A DNA stretch of 64,000 nucleotides from Anaeroplasma bactoclasticum (GTDB lineage: Bacteria > Bacillota_I > Bacilli_A > Acholeplasmatales > Anaeroplasmataceae). The stretch covers positions 1 to 64,000 of the forward strand of contig NZ_QXEV01000010.1 in the NCBI RefSeq assembly GCF_003550015.1, written 5' to 3'. Below are positions 27,606 through 35,824 of the stretch, piece by piece (positions within the stretch are counted from its first letter, which is position 1; each line of letters opens with the position of its first letter). The position numbers were made by a program, and so were the translations under genes. The notes under the pieces were generated by a model. The model had not been told where the DNA came from and ran no database searches. It saw nothing but the letters and a program-made list of their open reading frames with translations.

Positions 27606-28471
27606 TGAAGGCAATCCTTTGTTATTTTTCCGCAACAGGAAATACCAAAAAATGTGTAGAGGAATATAAAAAGAATTTAGAATCCTTAAATGTAGAAGTA
27701 TCTATTCATAATATCGATGATGGATTTATAAGTGATACATCTAATTATGATTTGGTATTCTTTGCATATCCTATTCATGGCTTTAATGCACCAGAAAATG
27801 TATTAAAGTTTGCAAAGCATTTAAAAAAAGAAGAGAAGAAAAAGAGATTAATTATTCTTAAAACCTCAGGTGAGCATTTAAGAATAAATAATATTTCTTC
27901 ATATTCTTTACTTAGAATCTTAAAAAGAAGAAATTATTATTTAACTAATGAATATCATTATTTAATGCCTTATGATATTATTTTCCGTCATACAGATTTA
28001 ATGGCATATAATATGTATGAGACCATGAAGGGTTTAATTCCTTTAGATATAAAGGATATATTAGATAATAAACAAGTAAAACTAAAATATATGCCCTTTG
28101 GTCATATCATTCAGCTAATTATGCTAATAGAACATCCAGGAGCTAAAATTAATGGTTGGTTTATGCATACGAATAAGAATTGTGTTTCTTGTGGTATGTG
28201 TGAAAAGATATGTCCTGTTAAAAATATAACAATCGATGATAAGGGTAAGGTTCATTTTAAAAATCACTGTCTTATGTGTACAAGATGTGCATTCTTATGC
28301 CCTAAGAATGCGATTGTCTTTGGCTTATTTAATTCTTGGAAGGTTAATGGAAAATATTCCTTCATAAAGCCAGATTATGAAGAAATCAATAAGCATAAAA
28401 GATATTGTAAAGGATCTTATGAAAGATATTTTAATGAAGCTAGTAAGAGAATAGAAGAAAGTATAAAATAA
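27605..28471 (+). CDS. EFR1-family flavodoxin/ferredoxin protein
   Basis: 288 aa. An N-terminal flavodoxin-like domain (ILCYFSATGNTKKCVEEY, FMN phosphate loop at about 9-16; FAYPIHGFNAP) is joined to two 4Fe-4S motifs near the C-terminus, CVSCGMCEKICP and CLMCTRCAFLCP. This domain order defines EFR1-type electron carriers. It would pass electrons from a flavin to partner enzymes in the cytoplasm. It starts on the last base of the SDR stop codon, so the two are translationally coupled. The redox partner is probably the SDR or a substrate shared with it. Confidence 0.85.
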   Translation: MKAILCYFSATGNTKKCVEEYKKNLESLNVEVSIHNIDDGFISDTSNYDLVFFAYPIHGFNAPENVLKFAKHLKKEEKKKRLIILKTSGEHLRINNISSYSLLRILKRRNYYLTNEYHYLMPYDIIFRHTDLMAYNMYETMKGLIPLDIKDILDNKQVKLKYMPFGHIIQLIMLIEHPGAKINGWFMHTNKNCVSCGMCEKICPVKNITIDDKGKVHFKNHCLMCTRCAFLCPKNAIVFGLFNSWKVNGKYSFIKPDYEEINKHKRYCKGSYERYFNEASKRIEESIK

Positions 28472-28475
28472 GATT

Positions 28476-28507
28476 ATGGCAAATCAAGGGTTTGCCATTT
28501 TCTTTAT
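28476..28507 (+). terminator. Rho-independent terminator
   Basis: ATGGCAAA TCAAGGG TTTGCCAT followed by TTTCTTTATTT. Confidence 0.85.
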
Positions 28508-28561
28508 TTAAAACATTTTTTCTATTTTATTTAATTAAAACACTGCTATCAGCGAATTTAT

Positions 28562-28590
28562 TTGAAAGCGTTTTAAGATAATGTTATAAT
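28562..28590 (+). promoter_or_regulatory. Promoter with overlapping cre-like site
   Basis: TTGAAA (28562-28567), 17 bases, TATAAT (28585-28590). TGAAAGCGTTTTAA (28563-28576) overlaps the -35 box and matches the cre consensus at 12 of 14 positions, so repression by a CcpA-like protein is possible. Confidence 0.55.
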
Positions 28591-28614
28591 GGATTTATTG
28601 AGGAGGATAAAAGT

Positions 28615-30603
28615 ATGGTAGGAAGCTATTTTATATATCTAGATGCATGCGCGATAGTTTTGTATTTAGCATTAATCTTTTCTATTATAAGTAGAAAAAA
28701 GGTTAATACCAAAAAGGGTAAGCTATTATTATCTATGTTTATCGTAGGCGCTATTAGTGCTTTAGCTGATATATTAAGCATCAATAGTAATATGGGTACT
28801 ATACCTGTATTTATTGCAAGTGGAATATATTTAGCCTCTAGAGCTTTTACATCCTTTGGATTCTGTTTATATTTTATATGTGCTACAGATAACTGTCATA
28901 GGTTTTATAAGAAACCCTATTTACGGTTATTGCTTGCACTACCATTCCTTGCAATTTTGGGATTAATCATTTCTAATTGGTGGACAGGATATATGTATAC
29001 TGTTACTGATGGTGTATATGAAAGAGGTATGGTAATTACTTATGGTATTATGATATTTAGTGCTGCAATCTATATGATTATAGCTTTAGTATTTATCATA
29101 ATTTATCGTGATTTCTTTACTAAGGGTAAAAAGTTTGCGATTGCATTTATTTATATATTAGTTGCAGTTGCGCTATTAATTCAAACATTAAAGAGCCTTT
29201 GGCTAATTGAAGAATTAGCTAGTGCTATAGGATTTTTGATTTTATTAGATGTAATCGAAAGAAGTGAGCTTACATTTGATTATGATATAGGCTTTAAAAA
29301 GTATTCTACATTTAAAGAGGATGCTTATATGGCAGCTAGAACAAATAAGAAATCAGCTCTTATTTTTGTTAAAGTAATAAATGATTCCTTATTAGGCTCT
29401 AGATTAACCTATCAAGAGGAATGCTCTGTAAGAAGAACTATTGGTGAAATAATGAAGGCTACAGCTAAGGATTTTTCCTTAAAGGGTGAGTATTATTATT
29501 TAGGACAGGGATCATTTTCAGCAGTGTTTACAAATGAAATAGAAGAAAATGCAGAATCCTATGCAATGACTTTAAGAAGAAGATTAAATGTTCCTGTAAA
29601 ATGTGATTTTGGTATTGTTGATTTATATTCTAATGTTGCAGTGGTTTATTGTCCTAAGGATATTAATTCCCATGAAACATCCTTAACCTTCTTGGATAAT
29701 TTTATTCATATTCCAAAGGTTTTAGATACTGTACTTGATTTATCTAAGGTACCAAATCGTATAGATTTCGAAATCAATATGAATATGGCATCTATTATTA
29801 AACGAGGATTAATGTATCAAAAATTTGATGTTTATTTCCAACCTATATATTCCGTTAAGGATAAAGCATTTACTCGTGCTGAGGCATTACTTAGATTAAT
29901 GGATGATAAATATGGTGAAATCAAACCAGAACAATTCTTAAGTGAAGCGGAAAGAAATGGTTCTATTCATAAGATTGGTGATATTGTATTTGATAAGGTA
30001 TGCTCCTTTATTGCATCTAATGAATTTAAAAAATCTGGTTTAGAGAAAATTGAAATTAATCTATCCGTTTCTCAGTGTGCCAATGAGGATTTACCAATCC
30101 ACATAATGGATTGCGTAAAAAGATATAATGTATCTCCAAGTAGGATTAATTTAGAAATAACAGAAACCTCTGATGCTTATTCTAGAAAAATGATGGAGGA
30201 TAATATTAAGGTATTAAAGGAATTAGGCTTTAGCTTTTCCTTAGATGATTATGGTAATGGCTATTCTTCTATGGATAATGTATCCTCTATGCCTGTAGAT
30301 ACTATTAAATTAGATAGAACATTAACAAATAATGATAATCCTGATATGAAGGTAATGTTTGAGCATTCCATTAAAATGATTAAGGATTTGAAAAAGAAAA
30401 TTGTTATCGAAGGTGTAGAAAATGAAGATATCTTGAAGCATTTTGAATCCGACTTATGTGATTATATTCAAGGATTCTATTTTTCTAAGCCTTTACCTAA
30501 GGAAGATTTAATTAAATTCTTATTTGTTAAAAAGGGTATTATAAAAGAAGGGGAAGAACTTCCAAAAGAAAATGAAGAAATGAATGATGAAGCAGCAAAT
30601 TAA
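28615..30603 (+). CDS. Membrane-bound EAL-domain c-di-GMP phosphodiesterase with degenerate GGDEF
   Basis: 662 aa. About seven N-terminal transmembrane helices (1-215) form a sensor-like unit. A degenerate GGDEF-like region (about 240-370) lacks the GGDEF signature. The EAL domain (about 395-640) keeps the catalytic set: EALLR (Glu about 423), INLS, EITET, LDDYGNGYSS (Asp about 543-544), IKLDRT, IEGVEN and QGFYFSKP. It should hydrolyse c-di-GMP to pGpG at the inner membrane face. The C-terminus ends in an acidic Glu/Asn-rich tail. No diguanylate cyclase is in the window. It is a single-gene unit. Confidence 0.85.
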   Translation: MVGSYFIYLDACAIVLYLALIFSIISRKKVNTKKGKLLLSMFIVGAISALADILSINSNMGTIPVFIASGIYLASRAFTSFGFCLYFICATDNCHRFYKKPYLRLLLALPFLAILGLIISNWWTGYMYTVTDGVYERGMVITYGIMIFSAAIYMIIALVFIIIYRDFFTKGKKFAIAFIYILVAVALLIQTLKSLWLIEELASAIGFLILLDVIERSELTFDYDIGFKKYSTFKEDAYMAARTNKKSALIFVKVINDSLLGSRLTYQEECSVRRTIGEIMKATAKDFSLKGEYYYLGQGSFSAVFTNEIEENAESYAMTLRRRLNVPVKCDFGIVDLYSNVAVVYCPKDINSHETSLTFLDNFIHIPKVLDTVLDLSKVPNRIDFEINMNMASIIKRGLMYQKFDVYFQPIYSVKDKAFTRAEALLRLMDDKYGEIKPEQFLSEAERNGSIHKIGDIVFDKVCSFIASNEFKKSGLEKIEINLSVSQCANEDLPIHIMDCVKRYNVSPSRINLEITETSDAYSRKMMEDNIKVLKELGFSFSLDDYGNGYSSMDNVSSMPVDTIKLDRTLTNNDNPDMKVMFEHSIKMIKDLKKKIVIEGVENEDILKHFESDLCDYIQGFYFSKPLPKEDLIKFLFVKKGIIKEGEELPKENEEMNDEAAN

Positions 30604-30620
30604 GCTGCTTCATTTTCTTC
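30588..30620 (+). terminator. Terminator overlapping the EAL gene stop codon
   Basis: TGAAGCAGC AAATTAA GCTGCTTCA followed by TTTTCTTC. The loop contains the stop codon. Confidence 0.78.
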
Positions 30621-30765
30621 AAAATAGTGTTTATTATTTCAATAAAAACTTTAACGCTGTTTTTGTACAATTTTTTCGTAAATTGATAGAAAAAATTGAG
30701 GTCTATGATATTCCATTTATTTATAATAAATGATAGAATGAAACTAAAGAAGATATGGTGAGTTT

Positions 30766-31425
30766 ATGAACGATGTAGATATTTTATTAGTAAAAGAAAG
30801 TATTTTTAAAAATAATGATGAAAGAGCAAAAGTTTTAAGAGATGAGCTTACAAAGAAAAACCTTTTATTTGTTAATGTGATGTCATCTCCAGGTAGTGGT
30901 AAAACAACTACCTTATGTGCCATTATTGAAAAATTAAAAAAAGATTTAAATATAGCTGTAATGGAAGCAGATATTGATTCGGATTGTGATGCAAGATTAA
31001 TTAAAGAAAAAACAGGCGCAAGAGTCATTCAGCTTCATACAGGTGGAATGTGTCATTTAGATTCGGATATGACAAGACAAGGCTTAGATAAAATGGGTAT
31101 TGATGGCATTGATTTATGCTTTTTAGAAAATATAGGTAATTTAGTTTGTCCTGCGGAATTTGATACTGGGGCTCATTTAAATATGGTTATTTTATCTATC
31201 CCAGAAGGAGACGATAAGCCAATTAAGTATCCACTTATGTTTCAAGTTGCAGATATTGTTGTAATTAATAAAATAGATACCTTACCAATTTTTGATTTTG
31301 ATATTAATCAATGTATCCAAAATATTCAAAAAATAAATAAGAAAGCCAAGGTATTCTTAGTCTCAGCCAAGACTAAAGAAGGAATTAGTGAATTAAGTAA
31401 ATATTTAGCTTTATATAAAATATAA
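30766..31425 (+). CDS. hypB: Nickel GTPase HypB
   Basis: 219 aa. HypB hydrolyses GTP to drive nickel delivery with HypA. Walker A is SSPGSGKTT (40-48), the metal/nucleotide region is HTGGMCHLD, then FLENIGNLVCPAEFD, and the GTP-specificity motif is VINKID. The N-terminus lacks the CxxCGC and His-rich nickel-storage stretches of some HypB proteins. The gene heads a three-gene unit with a large Fe-S flavoprotein and hypA. No hydrogenase structural gene or hypCDEF is in view. Confidence 0.92.
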   Translation: MNDVDILLVKESIFKNNDERAKVLRDELTKKNLLFVNVMSSPGSGKTTTLCAIIEKLKKDLNIAVMEADIDSDCDARLIKEKTGARVIQLHTGGMCHLDSDMTRQGLDKMGIDGIDLCFLENIGNLVCPAEFDTGAHLNMVILSIPEGDDKPIKYPLMFQVADIVVINKIDTLPIFDFDINQCIQNIQKINKKAKVFLVSAKTKEGISELSKYLALYKI

Positions 31426-31443
31426 GAAAACGAGGGGATTTGT

Positions 31444-34386
31444 ATGGCTAAAAAAATAGGAAAGCTTGATGTTGTTCCAACCTATCCAGGAGCAAGATCA
31501 GTTCATGAGGGAGAAAAACCATCTAGGGAGAAAGTAGTTAAGCTTGGTAAGAAGATTACCGATGTTTTAGACCATAAGCTAAAAGGAGTTAAAACAGAGG
31601 ACCCTGAATATTGGGGACTTGCAGAAATCTTAACAGATGAAATGTGTGATATCGCACTAAAGATGAAAATTCGTACTCCATATAGCTTTGAAGAAATGAA
31701 AAAGCTATGTCCTGAACAATCTAGTGATCCAGAGCATTTCAAAAAGATATTAGATGAAATGGCATATATTGGATTATTAGAATTAGAATGGGGATACCAT
31801 TTTGATCATAATGGTAGAACTGCACCACAGGATAATGATGTTAAATATATTCTTGCAATCTTTGTTCCTGGTTCTGCAGAAATGTTTAATATGGATGAAA
31901 CTCCAGATTGTAGAAATCCACGTCTAGAAGAGCATAGAGCAGTTGCGAACTTCTTTGAAAGAATGACCTATATCCCACTTGCCGGTATTACTCAAATGGT
32001 ACCAGAGGGTGGTTCTGGTGTTGGTATGCATGTCATTCCAGTTGAAGAAGCCATATCTATGAATAATGAAGCCCTAGATATTGAAAAGCTATCCTATTGG
32101 TTAAAGAAATATGATGGTGAAATTGGTGTTGGACAGTGCTCCTGTAGAGCTTCTCGTAAGTTACTCGGTACTGCCGATGACCCACAAGGCTGTGCAGATG
32201 ACCAGTGGGGCTGGTGTATTGGTTTGGGTGATTTTGCAAGATATTGTAGAGAAACCGGTAAGGGTCATCCAATTACAGCAGATGAGGCTATTGCTATATT
32301 AAAGAAGGGTGAAGAACAAGGATTCGTTCATCAGATTACAAATATTGATGGTGAAAATAAGATCTTTGGTATTTGTAACTGTAATATCAATATTTGTAAC
32401 GCCTTAAGAACTTCCCAGCTATTTAATACTCCAAATCTATCTAGAAGTGCATATACAGCTAAGGTGACTCCGGAAAACTGTGTTGCTTGTGGTAGATGTG
32501 TAGAATACTGTCCTGCAGGTGCTGTAAAGCTTGGTCAAAAGCTATGTACAAAACAAGGACCTATTGTATATCCTCGTCATGAGCTTCCAGATTGGAATAA
32601 GTGGGGACCAGATAAGTGGGACCCAGATTATAGAGATAATAATCGTATTAACTGTTATGATACAGGTACAGCGCCATGTAAAACTGCCTGTCCTGCCCAT
32701 ATCGCAATTCAAGGCTATTTAAAAATGGCTGCCCAGGGTAGATATGAAGATGCCTTAGCCTTAATTAAAAAGGAAAATCCATTCCCTGCAGTCTGTGGTA
32801 GAATTTGTAACAAAAGATGTGAGGCTGCATGTACTAGAGGTACAGTAGATGAGGCTGTTGCGATTGATGCAGTAAAGAAGTTTATTGCAGAGCGTGACTT
32901 ACATGCAAAAACTAGATATATTCCAAAAATTGAAATGGCAGTATCTCCTGCAAGACAAATTAAATTAGACCATTGGGAACAAAAGATTGCAATTATTGGT
33001 GCAGGTCCTGCCGGACTTTCTTGTGCATATTATCTTGCAATTAAAGGATATAAGCCAGTAGTATTTGAAAAGAACCAAAAGCCAGGTGGAATGATGGTTT
33101 ATGGTATTCCATCTTATAAGCTTGAAAAGGATGTCATTGAAGCTGAAATTGATATAATTAGAGCTTTAGGTGTAGAAATTAGATGTGGCGTTGAGGTTGG
33201 TAAGGATATTACTATTTCTGAACTTAGAAAAGAAGGCTTTATGGCATTCTATTTAGCTATTGGTTGCCAGGGTGGTAATTTACCTGGAATTGATGGACAA
33301 GATGCTAAGGGCGTTGAAATTGCAGTTGATTTCTTACATAAGGCTACAGAGGATAACACAACTAAGTGGACTGGGGATGTCGTAGTTGTTGGTGGTGGTA
33401 ATGTTGCGGTTGACTGCGCAAGAACTGCCAAAAGATTCACATCAGGAAATGTTACAATGCTATCTTTGGAAACTAAAGATACAATGCCTGCATCTAAAGA
33501 TGAAATAGAAGAAACATTAGAAGATGGCATTGAAATTAAAAATGCTTGGGGTCCTAAGGAAATTAAGAAGGATAAGGATGGAAATGTTTCATCTATCATC
33601 TTTAAAAAATGTATTCAAACCATTGACCCTAAAACAAAGATGTTCTCCCCTTTATATGATGAGAATGAATTATTAGAAATTAAGGCAAGCCATGTAATCT
33701 TCGCAATTGGTCAAAAGGTTGTCTATGGTGATTTATTAAAGGGCACTAAGGTTGAATTTGGTAGAGGTAATAGACCACTTGCTGATCCATTAACATATCA
33801 AACGAAGGAAAGAGATATCTTCGTTGGTGGAGACGTCTACACCGGACCTAAGTTTGTTATTGATGCGATTGCCCAAGGTAAGAACGCAAGTGAATCCCTA
33901 CACCGCTTTGTGCATGAGGGTGCATCCTTAACTATTGGTAGAAATAGAAGAGAATTTATTGAACTTGATAAGGAAAATATTGTACTTGGTGAATATGATA
34001 CAGCTAAAAGACAAACAGCTATGCCAGATAGTAACGCTAAACCATTATCCTTCAAGGATTATTCTGGTACACTAACTGAAGAACAGGTTAAGATTGAAAC
34101 TAAGAGATGTTTAGGCTGTGGTGCATCCATTGTTGACCCTAATAAGTGTATTGGCTGTGGTATTTGTACAACAAAGTGTGAATTTGATGCTATTCACTTA
34201 GTAAGAGATCATCCAAATGCTTCTAATATGAGAAGAAGCGAAGATAAGTTTAAATATATTCTTCCATATTCTGCAAAGCGTGCATTTAAGATTTTATTTA
34301 AGGTAAAGCCTGAAGAACAAAAGAAATATGAGAAGGATTATAAGGCTTATAAAAAGAAAGTAGCAGAAGCAAAGAAGGATAAATAA
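31444..34386 (+). CDS. Large Fe-S flavoprotein oxidoreductase (GltD-like with ferredoxin domains)
   Basis: 980 aa, 18 bases after hypB. The N-terminal half (about 1-345) is a Cys-rich domain with CSCRASRK, CADDQWGWC and CNCNINIC, followed by a 4Fe-4S motif CVACGRCVEYCPAG (about 346-360). The next part resembles the N-terminal Fe-S domain of GltD/NfnB-type enzymes (CKTACPAHIAIQGYL, CGRICNKRCEAAC). The FAD motif IIGAGPAGLSCAYYL begins near 516 and the NAD(P) motif VVVGGGNVAVDCART near 646. The C-terminus adds CIGCGICTTKCEFDA. It would shuttle electrons between NAD(P)H and ferredoxin-like or cysteine-bound clusters. Its place between hypB and hypA hints at metal-enzyme assembly, but the substrate is unknown. 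Confidence 0.78.
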   Translation: MAKKIGKLDVVPTYPGARSVHEGEKPSREKVVKLGKKITDVLDHKLKGVKTEDPEYWGLAEILTDEMCDIALKMKIRTPYSFEEMKKLCPEQSSDPEHFKKILDEMAYIGLLELEWGYHFDHNGRTAPQDNDVKYILAIFVPGSAEMFNMDETPDCRNPRLEEHRAVANFFERMTYIPLAGITQMVPEGGSGVGMHVIPVEEAISMNNEALDIEKLSYWLKKYDGEIGVGQCSCRASRKLLGTADDPQGCADDQWGWCIGLGDFARYCRETGKGHPITADEAIAILKKGEEQGFVHQITNIDGENKIFGICNCNINICNALRTSQLFNTPNLSRSAYTAKVTPENCVACGRCVEYCPAGAVKLGQKLCTKQGPIVYPRHELPDWNKWGPDKWDPDYRDNNRINCYDTGTAPCKTACPAHIAIQGYLKMAAQGRYEDALALIKKENPFPAVCGRICNKRCEAACTRGTVDEAVAIDAVKKFIAERDLHAKTRYIPKIEMAVSPARQIKLDHWEQKIAIIGAGPAGLSCAYYLAIKGYKPVVFEKNQKPGGMMVYGIPSYKLEKDVIEAEIDIIRALGVEIRCGVEVGKDITISELRKEGFMAFYLAIGCQGGNLPGIDGQDAKGVEIAVDFLHKATEDNTTKWTGDVVVVGGGNVAVDCARTAKRFTSGNVTMLSLETKDTMPASKDEIEETLEDGIEIKNAWGPKEIKKDKDGNVSSIIFKKCIQTIDPKTKMFSPLYDENELLEIKASHVIFAIGQKVVYGDLLKGTKVEFGRGNRPLADPLTYQTKERDIFVGGDVYTGPKFVIDAIAQGKNASESLHRFVHEGASLTIGRNRREFIELDKENIVLGEYDTAKRQTAMPDSNAKPLSFKDYSGTLTEEQVKIETKRCLGCGASIVDPNKCIGCGICTTKCEFDAIHLVRDHPNASNMRRSEDKFKYILPYSAKRAFKILFKVKPEEQKKYEKDYKAYKKKVAEAKKDK

Positions 34387-34387
34387 T

Positions 34388-34735
34388 ATGCATGAGCTTG
34401 GTGTTACCTTCACTGTAATTAAAAGAGTTGAAGAGGTTGCAAGAGAAAACAATGTTAAACATATTTGCAAGGTAACCTTATCCTTAGGCGAGGTATCTAC
34501 AGTTATCCCTGAACAATTAATTGATTGCTGGAATTGGGCAGTAAACAATAAATCAGAGATTCTATCGAATTGTGAGCTTGTCATAGAACCAATTGAAGCA
34601 ATCACTTATTGTAGTGATTGCAAAAAGGAATATAATACAATAAAATATGGCAAGATTTGTCCTTATTGTGCATCTAGCCATACTTGGTTAAAACAAGGAA
34701 ATGAATTTATTATAAAGGATGTTACAGCGGATTAA
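34388..34735 (+). CDS. hypA: Nickel metallochaperone HypA
   Basis: 115 aa, one base after the flavoprotein stop. The conserved start MHELG provides the nickel ligand His2. A zinc-ribbon site is formed by two C-x2-C pairs, CSDC (about 75-78) and CPYC (about 92-95). It hands nickel to hydrogenase precursors, or to urease in some bacteria, together with HypB. The target enzyme is not in the window. Confidence 0.92.
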   Translation: MHELGVTFTVIKRVEEVARENNVKHICKVTLSLGEVSTVIPEQLIDCWNWAVNNKSEILSNCELVIEPIEAITYCSDCKKEYNTIKYGKICPYCASSHTWLKQGNEFIIKDVTAD

Positions 34736-34770
34736 AGCACTCATTTTTGAGTGCTTTTCTTTTCTTTTTC
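34734..34770 (+). terminator. Rho-independent terminator of the hypB-hypA unit
   Basis: AAAGCACTCA TTTT TGAGTGCTTT followed by TCTTTTCTTTTTC. Confidence 0.87.
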
Positions 34771-34918
34771 GCAAGAATTATATATAATATAAATTGAAAA
34801 ACTCTTTTTAAAAAAACGAGTAGTTATTCGTTAGTACTAATGAAAGATGAAAATAATTAGAATCAATAGAAAATATATATTTGTTTCCATCTTCAAAAAA
34901 ATATAGGAGACTAACATT

Positions 34919-35803
34919 ATGAAAAAAATTATTACATTTATAATTTCCTTCTTTGGATTACTTTTTATTTCATCTTGTGGAAATGAAGAAACATATTCTT
35001 TAAAGGATATTTCAAAATCGGAAGTATCAAATATTTCAACTATTATGGCTTCTACATCTGTATTTCAAAGTGTATGCTGGCCACTATCTGATACCTCATA
35101 TTCTTATTTAGATACAAAGTATATTAAAACGGATTTTAACATTGAAGAAGAATTTATGAAATATCCACCTAAAGAAGATCAAGATGATGCATATTGTTTG
35201 CATGTAGATTTTAATGATTCAGCTACTCATATATTCTATATTTCTCATAAAACAAATTATATGTATTATAAAGGTATAGAATATACCTATAGATCTTTAG
35301 ATATTGTTCCTAAAGAATTAATAGATATAATTAATGATAAGCCAAAAATTAATACATTTGATACAACCATAATGGTAGATTATGGCTTTCATAGAGAAGA
35401 CCATGTAACCTTTTTACTTGGTGGTGCAATAATACCAGGTATTGTTTATGAAAAATATTCATTACCAATTGTTGCCTATGATAGTGTTCATGTTACATAT
35501 ATCGGTGAGTGGTTAACACAAACAACTTATCCAGAAACAATAATTACTGGTAATTCAACAGTATTAAATGTATCTGTAGAGCATAAAGATTTTATTGAAG
35601 TAAAGGTATTTAAAAATTCTGGTGAAATGGAAGTAGAACCATTAGATAGTAATATAATAGTGAATACTTTGAATACACATTATTCTATAAATAGCGATGG
35701 AACATTTGATGATATTAGTATTTTTACAGAAGAAACAAATCTTTATGCTGTTTATGATAATGGTACAATTCATGCTCTTTATAGCTATAATCCATATGAA
35801 TAA
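34919..35803 (+). CDS. Hypothetical lipoprotein (294 aa)
   Basis: Starts MKKIITFIISFFGLLFISSC: a type II signal peptide with lipobox ISSC, so it should be anchored to the membrane by Cys20. The remaining 275 residues are beta-rich and contain no motif I recognise. A TATAAT-like box is at 34783-34788 and ATAGGAG precedes the ATG. The next gene starts 21 bases after its stop, so they may be co-transcribed. Confidence 0.65.
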   Translation: MKKIITFIISFFGLLFISSCGNEETYSLKDISKSEVSNISTIMASTSVFQSVCWPLSDTSYSYLDTKYIKTDFNIEEEFMKYPPKEDQDDAYCLHVDFNDSATHIFYISHKTNYMYYKGIEYTYRSLDIVPKELIDIINDKPKINTFDTTIMVDYGFHREDHVTFLLGGAIIPGIVYEKYSLPIVAYDSVHVTYIGEWLTQTTYPETIITGNSTVLNVSVEHKDFIEVKVFKNSGEMEVEPLDSNIIVNTLNTHYSINSDGTFDDISIFTEETNLYAVYDNGTIHALYSYNPYE

Positions 35804-35824
35804 ATAAGATTTAAGGAGGTGCCT

